From Achromobacter arsenitoxydans SY8 (GTDB lineage Bacteria; Pseudomonadota; Gammaproteobacteria; Burkholderiales; Burkholderiaceae_B): a stretch of 42,681 nucleotides of DNA. The notes under the pieces are model-generated. The model was given only the letters and a program-made list of their open reading frames with translations, made no database searches and was not told where the DNA came from. Shown one piece after another: positions 26,831 to 36,334 of this stretch; position 1 is the stretch's first letter; each line of letters starts with the position of its first letter. The stretch lies in the NCBI RefSeq assembly GCF_000236785.1, contig NZ_AGUF01000038.1, positions 1 through 42,681 of the forward strand. Direction: 5' to 3'. Position numbers and translations under genes: made by a program.

Positions 26831-27319
26831 ATGGAAGCGATCAAGGATTTCTTCGGCAGTCTGATGCTGACCGAATTGCTCAAGGGCATGCGCCTGACGG
26901 GCAAGTATTTCTTCAAGCGCAAGGTCACCTTGCGCTACCCCCAGGAAAAGACCCCTGCGTCGCCGCGTTTCCGCGGCCTGCACGCGCTGCGCCGCTACCC
27001 CAACGGGGAAGAGCGCTGCATCGCGTGCAAGCTGTGCGAAGCCGTGTGCCCGGCGCTGGCGATCACGATCGAGTCGGACCAGCGCGACGACGGCACCCGC
27101 CGCACCACGCGCTACGACATCGACCTGACCAAGTGCATTTTCTGCGGCTTCTGTGAGGAAAGCTGCCCCGTGGATTCCATCGTGGAAACGCACATCCACG
27201 AATACCACGGCGAAAAGCGCGGCGACCTGTATTTCACCAAAGACATGCTGCTCGCCGTGGGCGACCGCTACGAAGCCGACATCGCCCGCCGCCGGGCCGA
27301 AGACGCTCCCTACCGCTGA
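26831..27319 (+). CDS. nuoI: NADH-quinone oxidoreductase subunit I (23 kDa ferredoxin-type)
   Basis: NuoI is the 8-iron ferredoxin-like subunit with clusters N6a and N6b, relaying electrons to NuoB. It has 162 residues. Two complete CxxCxxCxxxC motifs are seen: Cys63, 66, 69, 73 ([12 protein letters not shown]) and Cys102, 105, 108, 112 ([12 protein letters not shown]). The second cysteine group of each motif is followed by the usual proline. It lies 21 bp after nuoH with GAGGCAGG upstream as ribosome site. Confidence 0.97.
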   Translation: MEAIKDFFGSLMLTELLKGMRLTGKYFFKRKVTLRYPQEKTPASPRFRGLHALRRYPNGEERCIACKLCEAVCPALAITIESDQRDDGTRRTTRYDIDLTKCIFCGFCEESCPVDSIVETHIHEYHGEKRGDLYFTKDMLLAVGDRYEADIARRRAEDAPYR

Positions 27320-27336
27320 AGCCCAGGGTCTGATCC

Positions 27337-27990
27337 ATGACTTTTACCACTGTCCTTTTCTACATACTGGCCGCCGTGCTGGTGATCGCGGCCTTCCGCG
27401 TGATCACCGCGCGCAGCGCGGTCACCGCAGTCCTGCACCTGATCCTGGCCTTCGCCAACGCGGCCATGCTGTGGATGCTGCTGGGCGCCGAATTCCTGGC
27501 GCTGCTGCTGGTGTTGGTGTACGTGGGCGCCGTGATGGTGCTCTTCCTCTTCGTCGTGATGATGCTGGACATCCGCATGGATACCCTGCGGCAAGGCATG
27601 AAGACCTACCTGCCCCTGGGCCTGGTGATCGGTCTGGTGCTGGTGCTGGAAGTGTCCTTCGTGCTGGGCTCCATCTGGTATGGCTCGGGTCCGCAGGCGC
27701 AACTCCCCAGCGACTACAACAACGCCCGCGCGCTGGGCGAGGCGATGTACACGCAGTACATCTACGCCGTTGAAGTCGGCGCCGCGCTGCTGCTGGTCGG
27801 CATGGTCGCCGCGATCGCGCTGACCCTGCGCCGCCGCCGCGACGTGAAGTACAACGACCCGGTCGCCGCTGTCCGCGTGCGCTCGAAGGACCGCTTCCGC
27901 ATGGTGAACATGCCCGCCCAGAGCGAGCGTGCCCAGGCCAAGCGTGACGCTTCGAACGGCGTTGCCGCGCCCCAAGGAGAAAAAGAATGA
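27337..27990 (+). CDS. nuoJ: NADH-quinone oxidoreductase subunit J
   Basis: NuoJ is a membrane subunit with five predicted helices and a role in coupling quinone reduction to proton movement. It has 217 residues. The conserved third-helix region [20 protein letters not shown] is intact (about residues 62-81). The C-terminal 55 residues are hydrophilic and basic and lack a clear motif. Its stop overlaps the nuoK start by ATGA. Confidence 0.96.
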   Translation: MTFTTVLFYILAAVLVIAAFRVITARSAVTAVLHLILAFANAAMLWMLLGAEFLALLLVLVYVGAVMVLFLFVVMMLDIRMDTLRQGMKTYLPLGLVIGLVLVLEVSFVLGSIWYGSGPQAQLPSDYNNARALGEAMYTQYIYAVEVGAALLLVGMVAAIALTLRRRRDVKYNDPVAAVRVRSKDRFRMVNMPAQSERAQAKRDASNGVAAPQGEKE

Positions 27991-28295
27991 CGCTGACGCT
28001 GGCCCACTATCTGATCCTCGGGGCGATCCTGTTCGCCATCGGGATCTTCGGCATCTTCCTGAACCGCCGCAACCTGATCATTCTCCTGATGTCCATCGAG
28101 CTCGTGCTCCTGGCCGTCAACATGAACTTCGTGGCGTTCTCCAGCTGGTTCGGCGACACCGCCGGCCAGGTGTTCGTGTTCTTCATCCTGACCGTGGCCG
28201 CCGCCGAAGCGGCGATCGGCCTGGCCATCCTGGTGCTGCTGTTCCGCAACCTGAACACGATCAACGTTGACGAACTCGATCGCCTGAAGGGCTGA
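27987..28295 (+). CDS. nuoK: NADH-quinone oxidoreductase subunit K
   Basis: NuoK is a small three-helix subunit, related to MrpC, that contributes to a proton channel. It has 102 residues. The two key acidic residues are seen in [18 protein letters not shown] and in [19 protein letters not shown]. It overlaps nuoJ by 4 bp and is 17 bp before nuoL. Confidence 0.97.
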   Translation: MTLTLAHYLILGAILFAIGIFGIFLNRRNLIILLMSIELVLLAVNMNFVAFSSWFGDTAGQVFVFFILTVAAAEAAIGLAILVLLFRNLNTINVDELDRLKG

Positions 28296-28312
28296 CGGGG
28301 TATTGGAAGAAA

Positions 28313-30352
28313 ATGTCTAGCTCACCCAATCTCTACCTGCTCATCGCGCTGGCACCGCTGGCCGGAGCAATTCTCGCGGGCCTTTTCGGCACCGGGTTCC
28401 TTGGCCGGCCCATCGGCCGCCGCGCGTCGCACCTCATCACCATTCTTGGTGTGCTCATCTCCACCATCGGTTCGGTGGTGGTGCTGGGCGACGTGCTCAA
28501 CGGTCTGCGCTTTGACGGCGCGGTCTACACCTGGAGCCTGATCGGCCAGACGAAGCTGGAAATCGGCTTCCTGATTGATCCGCTGTCGGCCATGATGATG
28601 GTCGTCGTGACCTTCGTGTCGCTGATGGTGCACATCTACACCATCGGCTACATGTCCGATGATCCCGGCTACCAGCGCTTCTTCTCGTACATCTCGCTGT
28701 TCACGTTCTCCATGCTGATGCTGGTGATGTCGAACAACATGGTGCAGCTGTTCTTCGGCTGGGAAGCGGTGGGCCTGGTGTCGTACCTGCTGATCGGCTT
28801 CTGGTACACCCGCCCGACGGCGATCTTCGCCAACATGAAGGCCTTCCTGATCAACCGCGTGGGCGACTTCGGTTTCGTCCTGGGCATCGGCCTGCTGTTC
28901 GCCTATGCCGGCACGATGCACTACGGTGAAGTCTTCGCCCAGGCCGACAAGCTGGCCGCGATGACGCTGCCCGGTTCGGACTGGATGCTGCTGACGGTCG
29001 CATGTATCTGCCTGTTCATCGGCGCCATGGGTAAATCGGCCCAGGTTCCGCTGCACGCCTGGCTGCCCGACTCGATGGAAGGCCCCACCCCGATCTCCGC
29101 GCTGATCCACGCCGCCACCATGGTGACGGCCGGCATCTTCATGGTTGCGCGCTTCTCGCCCCTGTTCGAACTGTCGGACACGGCGCTGTCGTTCATCATC
29201 GTGATCGGCGCCATCGGCGCGCTGTTCCTGGGCATCCTGGGCATCATCCAGAACGACATCAAGCGCGTCGTCGCGTACTCCACGCTGTCGCAGCTGGGCT
29301 ACATGACCGTGGCGCTGGGCGCGTCGGCCTACTCGGTGGCGATCTTCCACCTGATGACCCACGCGTTCTTCAAGGCGCTGCTGTTCCTGGGTGCAGGCTC
29401 GGTCATCATCGGCATGCACCACGACCAGGACATCCGCAACATGGGCGGCCTGCGCAAGTACATGCCCATCACCTGGATCACCTTCCTGCTGGGCACGCTG
29501 GCGCTGGTCGGCACGCCGTTCTTCTCGGGTTTCTACTCGAAGGAAAACATCATCGAAGCCGCGGGTCATGCGAACGTGTGGGGCGCAAGCTTTGCGTACT
29601 ACGCCGTGCTGATCGGCGTGTTCGTGACCTCGCTGTACTCGTTCCGCGTGTACTTCCTGGTCTTCCATGGCAAGGAACGCTTCGACACCAGCGACCATGG
29701 CCACGGCCATGACGCGCATGGTCACGACGACCACGGCCACGACGATCACGGCCACGGCCATCATGGCGGCAAGCCGCATGAGTCGCCCTGGGTGGTCACG
29801 CTGCCGCTGGTGCTGCTGGCGATCCCCTCGGTGCTGATCGGCGCCTGGGCAGTCGACCCGATGGTGTTCGGCAAGTTCTTCGATGGCGTTATCAAGGTGC
29901 TGCCGCTGCAGCATCCGGCCATGCACGTGCTGAGCGAAGAGTGGCACGGCTGGGTCGCCTACGGCCTGCACGCCTTCCAGACCCTGCCGTTCTGGCTGGT
30001 CGTGGCTGGCGCCGTCATCTCCTGGTACTGCTACCTGATCAATCCCAAGGTTCCGGCGGCCATCAAGTCCAGCATGTCGGGCGTGTACAAGGTGCTTGAG
30101 AACAAGTACTACGTGGACTGGGTCAACGAGCAGATCATCGCGCGCGGTTTGCGCTGCCTGGGCCGCGGCCTGTGGCAGACCGGTGATCGCGGCATCATCG
30201 ACGGCCTGCTGATCAACGGCAGCGCCCGCCTGGTGGGCTGGGTGGCCGCCATCAGCCGCCACCTGCAGTCCGGCTTCATCTATCACTACGCGTTCGCGAT
30301 GATCATCGGCGTCATGGCGCTGGTGACTTTCTTTGTGCTGATTCCCCAATGA
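28313..30352 (+). CDS. nuoL: NADH-quinone oxidoreductase subunit L
   Basis: NuoL is the distal antiporter-like proton pump of complex I with the long lateral helix. It has 679 residues. Family segments include NNMVQLFFGWEAVGLVSYLL (with the essential glutamate), PLHAWLPDSMEGPTPISALI and IIQNDIKRVVAYSTLSQLGY (with the lysine-bearing channel helix). A striking loop at residues 462-489 (nt 29696-29779) carries 12 histidines among 28 residues, mixed with Asp and Gly. Such a loop is not needed for the fold and is discussed as a finding. The stop overlaps the nuoM start. Confidence 0.97.
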   Translation: MSSSPNLYLLIALAPLAGAILAGLFGTGFLGRPIGRRASHLITILGVLISTIGSVVVLGDVLNGLRFDGAVYTWSLIGQTKLEIGFLIDPLSAMMMVVVTFVSLMVHIYTIGYMSDDPGYQRFFSYISLFTFSMLMLVMSNNMVQLFFGWEAVGLVSYLLIGFWYTRPTAIFANMKAFLINRVGDFGFVLGIGLLFAYAGTMHYGEVFAQADKLAAMTLPGSDWMLLTVACICLFIGAMGKSAQVPLHAWLPDSMEGPTPISALIHAATMVTAGIFMVARFSPLFELSDTALSFIIVIGAIGALFLGILGIIQNDIKRVVAYSTLSQLGYMTVALGASAYSVAIFHLMTHAFFKALLFLGAGSVIIGMHHDQDIRNMGGLRKYMPITWITFLLGTLALVGTPFFSGFYSKENIIEAAGHANVWGASFAYYAVLIGVFVTSLYSFRVYFLVFHGKERFDTSDHGHGHDAHGHDDHGHDDHGHGHHGGKPHESPWVVTLPLVLLAIPSVLIGAWAVDPMVFGKFFDGVIKVLPLQHPAMHVLSEEWHGWVAYGLHAFQTLPFWLVVAGAVISWYCYLINPKVPAAIKSSMSGVYKVLENKYYVDWVNEQIIARGLRCLGRGLWQTGDRGIIDGLLINGSARLVGWVAAISRHLQSGFIYHYAFAMIIGVMALVTFFVLIPQ

Positions 30353-31851
30353 TGGCAAGCGAGATGGCATCCAACACTTTTCCCTGGCTCACGCTTGCGA
30401 TCTTTGTCCCGATCGTATTCGGCCTGCTGGTGCTGGCGGTGGGCCGTGACGACCGTCCCGGCCTGACGCGCGGCCTGTCGCTCGTCGGCGCGATCGCCGG
30501 TTTCCTGGTCACGATTCCGCTCTACACCGGTTTCGACTCCTCCACGGCCGCCATGCAGTTCGTGGAGAAGGCCTCCTGGATCGAGGCGTTCAACGTCAAT
30601 TACCACCTGGGCATCGACGGCATTTCGATGTGGTTCGTGCTCCTGACCGCCTTCATCACCATCATCGTGGTGCTGGCCGGCTGGGAAGTCATTACCAGCC
30701 GCGTCGCGCAATACATGGCCGCCTTCCTGATCCTCTCGGGTCTGATGGTGGGCGTGTTCTGCGCGCTGGACGGCATGCTGTTCTACGTGTTCTTCGAAGC
30801 CACGCTGATTCCGATGTACATCATCATCGGCGTCTGGGGCGGCGCGAACCGCGTGTATGCGGCGTTCAAGTTCTTCCTGTACACCCTGATGGGCTCGCTG
30901 CTGACCCTGGTGGCGTTCGTCTACCTGTGGAATGCCTCGGGTGGTTCGTTCGACATCCTGACCTGGCAGCAGACCAAGCTGGGCTACACGCCGCAGATCC
31001 TGATCTTCGTGGCGCTGCTGGCGGCATTCGCGGTCAAGGTCCCGATGTGGCCGGTCCATACGTGGTTGCCTGACGCCCACGTCGAAGCGCCCACCGGCGG
31101 TTCCATCGTCCTGGCCGCGATCATGCTGAAGCTGGGCGCCTACGGTTTCCTGCGCTTCTCGCTCCCGATCGCCCCTGACGCCTCGCACAGCCTGGCCGGC
31201 CTGATGATCACGCTGTCGCTGATCGCCGTCATCTATATCGGCCTGGTCGCGATCGTGCAGGACGACATGAAGAAGCTGGTTGCCTATTCGTCCGTCGCCC
31301 ACATGGGCTTCGTCACGCTGGGCTTCTTCATCTTCAATACGGCCGGCGTCGAAGGCGCCATCGTGCAGATGATCTCGCACGGCTTCGTGTCGGGCGCCAT
31401 GTTCATGTGTATCGGCGTGCTCTACGACCGCATGCACTCGCGCCGCATCGCCGACTACGGCGGCGTGGTCAACACGATGCCGCGCTTCGCCACGTTCTTC
31501 ATCCTGTTCTCGATGGCCAACAGCGGCCTGCCGGCCACCAGCGGCTTCGTCGGCGAATTCATGGTGATCATGGGCGCGGTCGAGCACAATTTCTGGATCG
31601 GCCTCCTGGCGGCGACCGCCCTGATCCTGGGCGCGGCGTATTCGCTGTGGATGGTCAAGCGCGTGGTGCTGGGCGACGTCGCCAACGACCACGTGCGCGA
31701 GCTGACCGATATCAACCGCCGCGAATTCGTGATTCTTGGCGTGATGGCGATCGCCGTGTTGTACATGGGGATCTATCCCAAGCCCTTTACCGACGTGATG
31801 CACGTGTCGGTCGAGGCCCTGCTGCAACACGTTGCCGTCTCGAAACTGTAA
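30349..31851 (+). CDS. nuoM: NADH-quinone oxidoreductase subunit M
   Basis: NuoM is the second antiporter-like proton-pumping subunit, with about fourteen helices in 500 residues. Conserved segments include FYVFFEATLIPMYIIIGVWG (essential glutamate), MWPVHTWLPDAHVEAPTGGS and IVQDDMKKLVAYSSVAHMGF. The first ATG (30349) overlaps the nuoL stop as ATGA. A second in-frame ATG at 30364 is also possible. It ends 9 bp before nuoN. Confidence 0.97.
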   Translation: MMASEMASNTFPWLTLAIFVPIVFGLLVLAVGRDDRPGLTRGLSLVGAIAGFLVTIPLYTGFDSSTAAMQFVEKASWIEAFNVNYHLGIDGISMWFVLLTAFITIIVVLAGWEVITSRVAQYMAAFLILSGLMVGVFCALDGMLFYVFFEATLIPMYIIIGVWGGANRVYAAFKFFLYTLMGSLLTLVAFVYLWNASGGSFDILTWQQTKLGYTPQILIFVALLAAFAVKVPMWPVHTWLPDAHVEAPTGGSIVLAAIMLKLGAYGFLRFSLPIAPDASHSLAGLMITLSLIAVIYIGLVAIVQDDMKKLVAYSSVAHMGFVTLGFFIFNTAGVEGAIVQMISHGFVSGAMFMCIGVLYDRMHSRRIADYGGVVNTMPRFATFFILFSMANSGLPATSGFVGEFMVIMGAVEHNFWIGLLAATALILGAAYSLWMVKRVVLGDVANDHVRELTDINRREFVILGVMAIAVLYMGIYPKPFTDVMHVSVEALLQHVAVSKL

Positions 31852-31860
31852 GACAAGACA

Positions 31861-33345
31861 ATGATGCAATCCCAAATCGATTTCGCCCTGGCGACACCGG
31901 AAATCCTTCTGCTGATTTTCGGCCTGGCTATCCTGCTCGTCGACGCGGTCAGCAATCACCCCGAGCGCAAGCCGACGTTCCTGCTGACCATGCTTGCCCT
32001 GGGCGTGCTGACCGTCGTGTCCGCCGTGCAATGGAAGAACGGCGTGGCGGGCGCGACCTTCAACGGCCTGTACGTCACCGACGAGCTGTCCCATCTGCTG
32101 AAGATCGCCTCCTATGTGGCGGTCGCGGTGACGCTGATCTACGGCCGCGTCTATGCGCAAGTGCGCGACATGCTCAAGGGCGGCGAACTCTACGTCCTGA
32201 CGCTGTTCGCCCTGCTGGGCCAGATGGTCATGATTTCCTCCGGGAATCTGATCTCCATCTACCTGGGTCTGGAACTGATGTCGCTGGCGCTGTACGCGCT
32301 GATCGCGCTGCGCCGCGACAACGTCGTGGCCACCGAGGCCGCCATGAAGTACTTCGTGCTGGGCGCGCTGGCTTCGGGCTTCCTGCTGTACGGCATGTCC
32401 ATGATCTACGGCGCGACGGGCCACCTGGACCTGGGCGAAGTGTCCAAGGTCATCGCCGCGGGCAAGGCCGAGAAGATGGCGCTGGTGTTCGGCATCGTGT
32501 TCCTGGTTTCCGGCCTGGCGTTCAAGCTGGGCGCGGTGCCTTTCCACATGTGGGTGCCGGACGTCTACCAGGGCTCGCCCACCGCCGTCACGCTGATCCT
32601 GGGCGGCGCGCCCAAGCTGGCCGCCTTCGCGATCACGCTGCGCCTGCTGGTTGACGGCCTGCACGGCCTGGCCGCCGACTGGCAGCCGATGCTGATGATC
32701 CTGGCGGTGCTGTCGCTGGCCATCGGCAACCTGACCGCCATCGCGCAGACCAACTTCAAGCGCATGCTGGCCTACTCGACCATCTCGCACATGGGCTTCG
32801 TGCTCCTGGGCCTGATGTCCGGTTCGGTCGCGGGCAAGCCGGAACTGTCGTCGGCCGCCTACGGCGCGTCGCTGTTCTACATGCTGACGTACGTGCTGAC
32901 CACGCTGGCCAGCTTCGGCATTGTGCTGCTGCTGTCGCGTCAGGGCTTCGAGTGCGAGCACATCGACGACCTGAAGGGTCTGAACCGCCGCAGCCCGTGG
33001 CATGCCGCCATCGTGCTGCTGCTGATGTTCTCGCTGGCCGGCATTCCGCCGCTGGTGGGCTTCTACGCCAAGCTGGCCGTGCTGCAGTCCCTGATCAGCG
33101 CCGGCCACATCGCGCTGGCCGTGATCGCGGTGATGTTCTCGCTGATCGGCGCGTTCTACTACCTGCGCGTGGTCAAGGTTGTCTACTTCGACGAGCCGGC
33201 GGCCGACGCCGCTCCGATGGCGGCTACTTGCGGCCAACGTGGCGTCCTGTCGATCAACGGCGCCCTGATCCTGGTCCTGGGCCTGTTGCCCGGCGGCCTG
33301 ATGGCCCTGTGCGTCCAGGCCATCCGCTCTTCCCTGAGCCTCTAA
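31861..33345 (+). CDS. nuoN: NADH-quinone oxidoreductase subunit N
   Basis: NuoN is the third antiporter-like subunit of complex I. It has 494 residues and about fourteen hydrophobic segments. Family segments are [40 protein letters not shown] and [20 protein letters not shown]. It is the last canonical nuo gene, so all fourteen subunits (A-N) are present in standard order with no inserted reading frame. DUF2818 follows after 16 bp. Confidence 0.97.
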   Translation: MMQSQIDFALATPEILLLIFGLAILLVDAVSNHPERKPTFLLTMLALGVLTVVSAVQWKNGVAGATFNGLYVTDELSHLLKIASYVAVAVTLIYGRVYAQVRDMLKGGELYVLTLFALLGQMVMISSGNLISIYLGLELMSLALYALIALRRDNVVATEAAMKYFVLGALASGFLLYGMSMIYGATGHLDLGEVSKVIAAGKAEKMALVFGIVFLVSGLAFKLGAVPFHMWVPDVYQGSPTAVTLILGGAPKLAAFAITLRLLVDGLHGLAADWQPMLMILAVLSLAIGNLTAIAQTNFKRMLAYSTISHMGFVLLGLMSGSVAGKPELSSAAYGASLFYMLTYVLTTLASFGIVLLLSRQGFECEHIDDLKGLNRRSPWHAAIVLLLMFSLAGIPPLVGFYAKLAVLQSLISAGHIALAVIAVMFSLIGAFYYLRVVKVVYFDEPAADAAPMAATCGQRGVLSINGALILVLGLLPGGLMALCVQAIRSSLSL

Positions 33346-33361
33346 GGGACGGATAGCAGCC

Positions 33362-33691
33362 ATGAACCAGACACTGGCGGTATGGCTGTTGATCGCGCTG
33401 GCGCTTGTCAGCGCGAATCTCCCTTTCCTGACCGAGCGCGTGTTCGCCGTCCTGCCCTGGAAACAGGGCGGCGCGGTGGCGGTCAAGCCGTTCTGGATGC
33501 GGCTGGTCGAAGTGCTGGTGTTCTACGCCATCGTCGGCGCACTGGGATTTGCCTTCGAATCCACGCTGGGAAACCGCTTTGCCCAGACCTGGGAGTTCTA
33601 CGCGATCACCCTGAGCCTGTACCTGGTGCTGGCTTATCCCGGGTTCGTGTACCGCTATCTGTTCAAGCGACATCCTCGCTTGCGCGCATAA
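33362..33691 (+). CDS. DUF2818 family membrane protein, last gene of the nuo operon
   Basis: This 109-residue membrane protein of unknown role has three hydrophobic helices (about residues 5-28, 46-66, 78-100). I recognise it as the DUF2818 family, which in betaproteobacteria regularly follows nuoN. A GGAC stretch precedes the ATG and the gap to nuoN is 16 bp. A strong terminator begins 20 bp after its stop, so it is in the nuo transcript. By context it could be an accessory or assembly factor of complex I, which is inference. Confidence 0.88.
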   Translation: MNQTLAVWLLIALALVSANLPFLTERVFAVLPWKQGGAVAVKPFWMRLVEVLVFYAIVGALGFAFESTLGNRFAQTWEFYAITLSLYLVLAYPGFVYRYLFKRHPRLRA

Positions 33692-33710
33692 AGGCGCGCC
33701 CAGCCACGCA

Positions 33711-33734
33711 AACGCCCCGCCAGGGGCGTTTTTT
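33711..33734 (+). terminator. Terminator of the nuo operon
   Basis: An 8-bp AACGCCCC/GGGGCGTT stem with a GCCA loop runs into six T residues, 20 bp after the DUF2818 gene. Confidence 0.92.
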
Positions 33735-33876
33735 CATGGGCGAATGGATTCGGGAGGGGAAGGGCGCGCGTGCCTTGTAGCGCGTTCTGTGGCCGCTGAG
33801 CATGGGACGTAGTGGGCGCATTTCGGGACCGCGAGTCTGGAATTCGCGCGCAGGATCCGACACCGTTAAATGCCGC

Positions 33877-33892
33877 TATATGCCGGCATATA
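33877..33892. promoter_or_regulatory. Perfect 16-bp palindrome upstream of the TonB receptor
   Basis: TATATGCCGGCATATA is a perfect palindrome about 150 bp before the receptor start, in the 349-bp gap after the nuo terminator. It is a candidate operator for a dimeric regulator. It does not match the Fur consensus. Confidence 0.5.
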
Positions 33893-33923
33893 TATCGAAA
33901 AATTCGCCAAGTGGTGTTGTTTT

Positions 33924-33940
33924 TTCATCTTTTAGATGAA
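33924..33940. promoter_or_regulatory. 7-3-7 inverted repeat upstream of the TonB receptor
   Basis: TTCATCT-TTT-AGATGAA is a perfect inverted repeat 100 bp before the receptor start. It may be an operator or a small hairpin in the leader. A weak GAAT-N7-ATTC symmetry (34007-34021) just before the ribosome site is too degenerate to call a Fur box. Confidence 0.4.
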
Positions 33941-34040
33941 CCGCATCATGACATTCAGGTTTCATTCAGCGCCTCGGTTCAGAATCGCAAACGCCGAAAA
34001 AAACAAGAATCGTTGCTATTCACATTCTGGAGAAGCTGGT

Positions 34041-36263
34041 TTGAAGCCCCAAGATTCGTATTCGCTGAATACGCTCACCACCTCGCTCGCCGCCGCCATT
34101 GCCGCGCCCGCGTTGTTCATTACCCCCTATGCCGCAGCCCAGTCCGCAGACGCGGGCGTGACGCAGCTTTCGCCCGTCCGCGTGGAAGGCGAGGGCTCCT
34201 CGTATCAGACGTCCACGGCTCAGTCGCCCAAGATGACCGCGCCGTTGCTGGACACGCCGCGCACCGTGCAGGTGGTGCCGCGCCAGGTGATCCAGGACCA
34301 GGCCGCGTCGTCGCTGCAGGACGTGCTGCGCAATTCGCCGGGCATCACGTTCGGCGCCGGGGAAGGCGGCCGTCCGGGCGGCGACCTGCCGATCATCCGC
34401 GGACAGAACTCGGCGGGCAGCATTTTCCTGGATGGCATCCGCGATTCGAGCACCCAGGTCCGCGATACGTTCAACCTTGAACAGGTCGAGATCATCAAGG
34501 GACCGGATTCGGTGTACGCGGGCCGCGGCGGTGCGGGCGGCAGCATCAACATGGTCAGCAAGACGCCCAAGGCGGTGGACTTCACCGAAGGCACCGCGCA
34601 GATCGGCACGGACAACAATTACCGCGCGACGATCGACAGCAATTGGCGCCTGGCCGACAAGGCTGCGTTCCGCCTGAACGTGATGGGCAACAAGGGCGAC
34701 GTGCCTGGCCGCGACAACGCGGTGGACTTCGAACGCTGGGGCGTGGCGCCGTCGCTGATGCTGGGCGTGGGCACGCCGACTCGCATCACGCTCAGCTACT
34801 ACCACTATCAAGACGACAGCATGCCCGACTACTCCATTCCGTATGACCCGGCGACGGGCCAGCCGGTGACGGAAACCAAGGGCGTGAGCCGCAAGTCGTT
34901 CTATGGCCTGACTGGCCGCGACTTCATGAAGACCCGCGACGATGTCGCGACGGTCGACTTCCAACACGATTTCTCCGACAAGCTGCAACTGCGCAACGTC
35001 ACCCGCTACGGCCGCGGCACGACGGACTTCGCGGCGACCAACCCGGACGACAGCAAGGGCAACGTGCCCAATGGTTTCGTCTACCGCGCGCTCAAGTCCG
35101 GCTACTACGTCACCAAGAGCTTCGCGAACCAGACCGACCTGACCGGCGAATTCGAGACCGGCAGCCTGAAGCACTCGTTCGACCTGGGCTTCGAGTACAG
35201 CAACATCAAGCAGGACAAGGACGGCTACACCCAGTCGGGCGTGCCGACCAGCACGAACTGCACGCGCCTGTCGGTGGTGTGCGCGTCGCTGTGGGATCCG
35301 GATCCCCACACCGACTACACGGGCTCCCTGCGCCGCAACGAAAACCCTGCTCGCTACAACACCGACACGGTGGCGCTCTACGCCTTCGATACGATCAAGC
35401 TGAACGAGCAATGGCAAGCCAGCCTGGGCGGCCGTTGGGACAACTACCGCACCAGCGCCAGCAACCTGACCAGCGTGCCGGCGACCGCCACGGCCAAGCG
35501 TGAAGACAACCTGTTTAACTACCAGGTTGGCCTGGCTTACAAGCCGCTGCCGAACGGCACGATCTACGCCACCTACGGCACGTCCTCCACGCCTTCGGCT
35601 GTTGCCGGCAGCGCAGTCAGCGATGCCGTCACCGTTACGAACCAGACGCTGGAGCCGGAAAAGAGCCGCACGGTTGAACTGGGCACCAAATGGGAAGTGC
35701 TGGACAACAAGCTGACGCTGTCGGCGGCAGCCTTCCATGACGTGCGCAAGAACACCAGCGTCGCGATCTCGGCTAATGAGACCGCCCAGGTGGGCGAAGC
35801 CAAGGTGCGCGGCATCGAACTGGGCTTCTCGGGCGCCATTACGCCCAAGTGGAACGTGTTCGGCGGCTACACCTTCATGGACAGCGAAATGACCAAGGGC
35901 GCCTACAACAGCGGCGCCGTCGGCCAGGACCTGCCCAACACGCCCCGCAACGCCTTCAGCCTGTGGACCACCTACAAGGTGCTGCCCAAGCTGACCGTCG
36001 GCGGCGGCGCCTACTACGTGGACAAGGTGTACGGCAATTCGGACGCCACCAAGAATGCCAACGGCACGCCGAAGGCGCGCTGGGTGCCTTCGTACTGGCG
36101 CTTCGACGCCATGGCGGCCTACGAATTCAACGAACACATTTCGGCGCAGCTGAACGTGCTGAACATCTTCGACGAAACGTACTACACCAAGGCCTATGCG
36201 GCGCACTACGCGGCGCTGGGTACGGGCCGCGCGGCGCTGCTGTCCCTGCGCATGCGGTACTGA
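34041..36263 (+). CDS. TonB-dependent siderophore receptor
   Basis: This is an outer-membrane, TonB-energised receptor that imports an iron chelate, probably of the catecholate type (Fiu/BfrD-like from memory). I start it at TTG 34041: GGAGAA lies 6 bp upstream, and the start yields a signal peptide of 33 residues ending PYAAA. The ATG at 33936 adds a non-signal-like basic stretch. The protein has 740 residues. The plug domain begins with the TonB-box region (TQLSPVRVEGEG) and includes DTPRTVQVVPRQVIQDQ and IRGQNSAGSIFLDGIRDSS. The 22-strand barrel ends in LLSLRMRY with a C-terminal aromatic. There is no N-terminal signalling domain and no sigma-factor gene nearby. Confidence 0.93.
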   Translation: MKPQDSYSLNTLTTSLAAAIAAPALFITPYAAAQSADAGVTQLSPVRVEGEGSSYQTSTAQSPKMTAPLLDTPRTVQVVPRQVIQDQAASSLQDVLRNSPGITFGAGEGGRPGGDLPIIRGQNSAGSIFLDGIRDSSTQVRDTFNLEQVEIIKGPDSVYAGRGGAGGSINMVSKTPKAVDFTEGTAQIGTDNNYRATIDSNWRLADKAAFRLNVMGNKGDVPGRDNAVDFERWGVAPSLMLGVGTPTRITLSYYHYQDDSMPDYSIPYDPATGQPVTETKGVSRKSFYGLTGRDFMKTRDDVATVDFQHDFSDKLQLRNVTRYGRGTTDFAATNPDDSKGNVPNGFVYRALKSGYYVTKSFANQTDLTGEFETGSLKHSFDLGFEYSNIKQDKDGYTQSGVPTSTNCTRLSVVCASLWDPDPHTDYTGSLRRNENPARYNTDTVALYAFDTIKLNEQWQASLGGRWDNYRTSASNLTSVPATATAKREDNLFNYQVGLAYKPLPNGTIYATYGTSSTPSAVAGSAVSDAVTVTNQTLEPEKSRTVELGTKWEVLDNKLTLSAAAFHDVRKNTSVAISANETAQVGEAKVRGIELGFSGAITPKWNVFGGYTFMDSEMTKGAYNSGAVGQDLPNTPRNAFSLWTTYKVLPKLTVGGGAYYVDKVYGNSDATKNANGTPKARWVPSYWRFDAMAAYEFNEHISAQLNVLNIFDETYYTKAYAAHYAALGTGRAALLSLRMRY

Positions 36264-36271
36264 TCCGGGTA

Positions 36272-36308
36272 AACGAAAAAATGCCACCGCGAGGTGGCAT
36301 TTTTCGTT
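36272..36308. terminator. Bidirectional terminator between the TonB receptor and serB
   Basis: An 8-bp ATGCCACC/GGTGGCAT stem with a GCGA loop is flanked by A5 on the left and T5 on the right, so it works for both convergent genes. Confidence 0.92.
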
Positions 36309-36334
36309 GGGCGGACGTGCGCGGAAAGCCGCGA

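Noticed and set aside
30286-33486. A 1066-residue open frame on the minus strand across nuoM and nuoN
   Set aside because: It is antisense to two intact nuo genes, rich in Gln, His, Arg, Asp and Gly, with no family motif. Codon bias of the real genes opens this frame.
34001-34026. Fur box before the TonB receptor
   Set aside because: Only a GAAT-N7-ATTC symmetry is seen, with too few matches to the 19-bp consensus.
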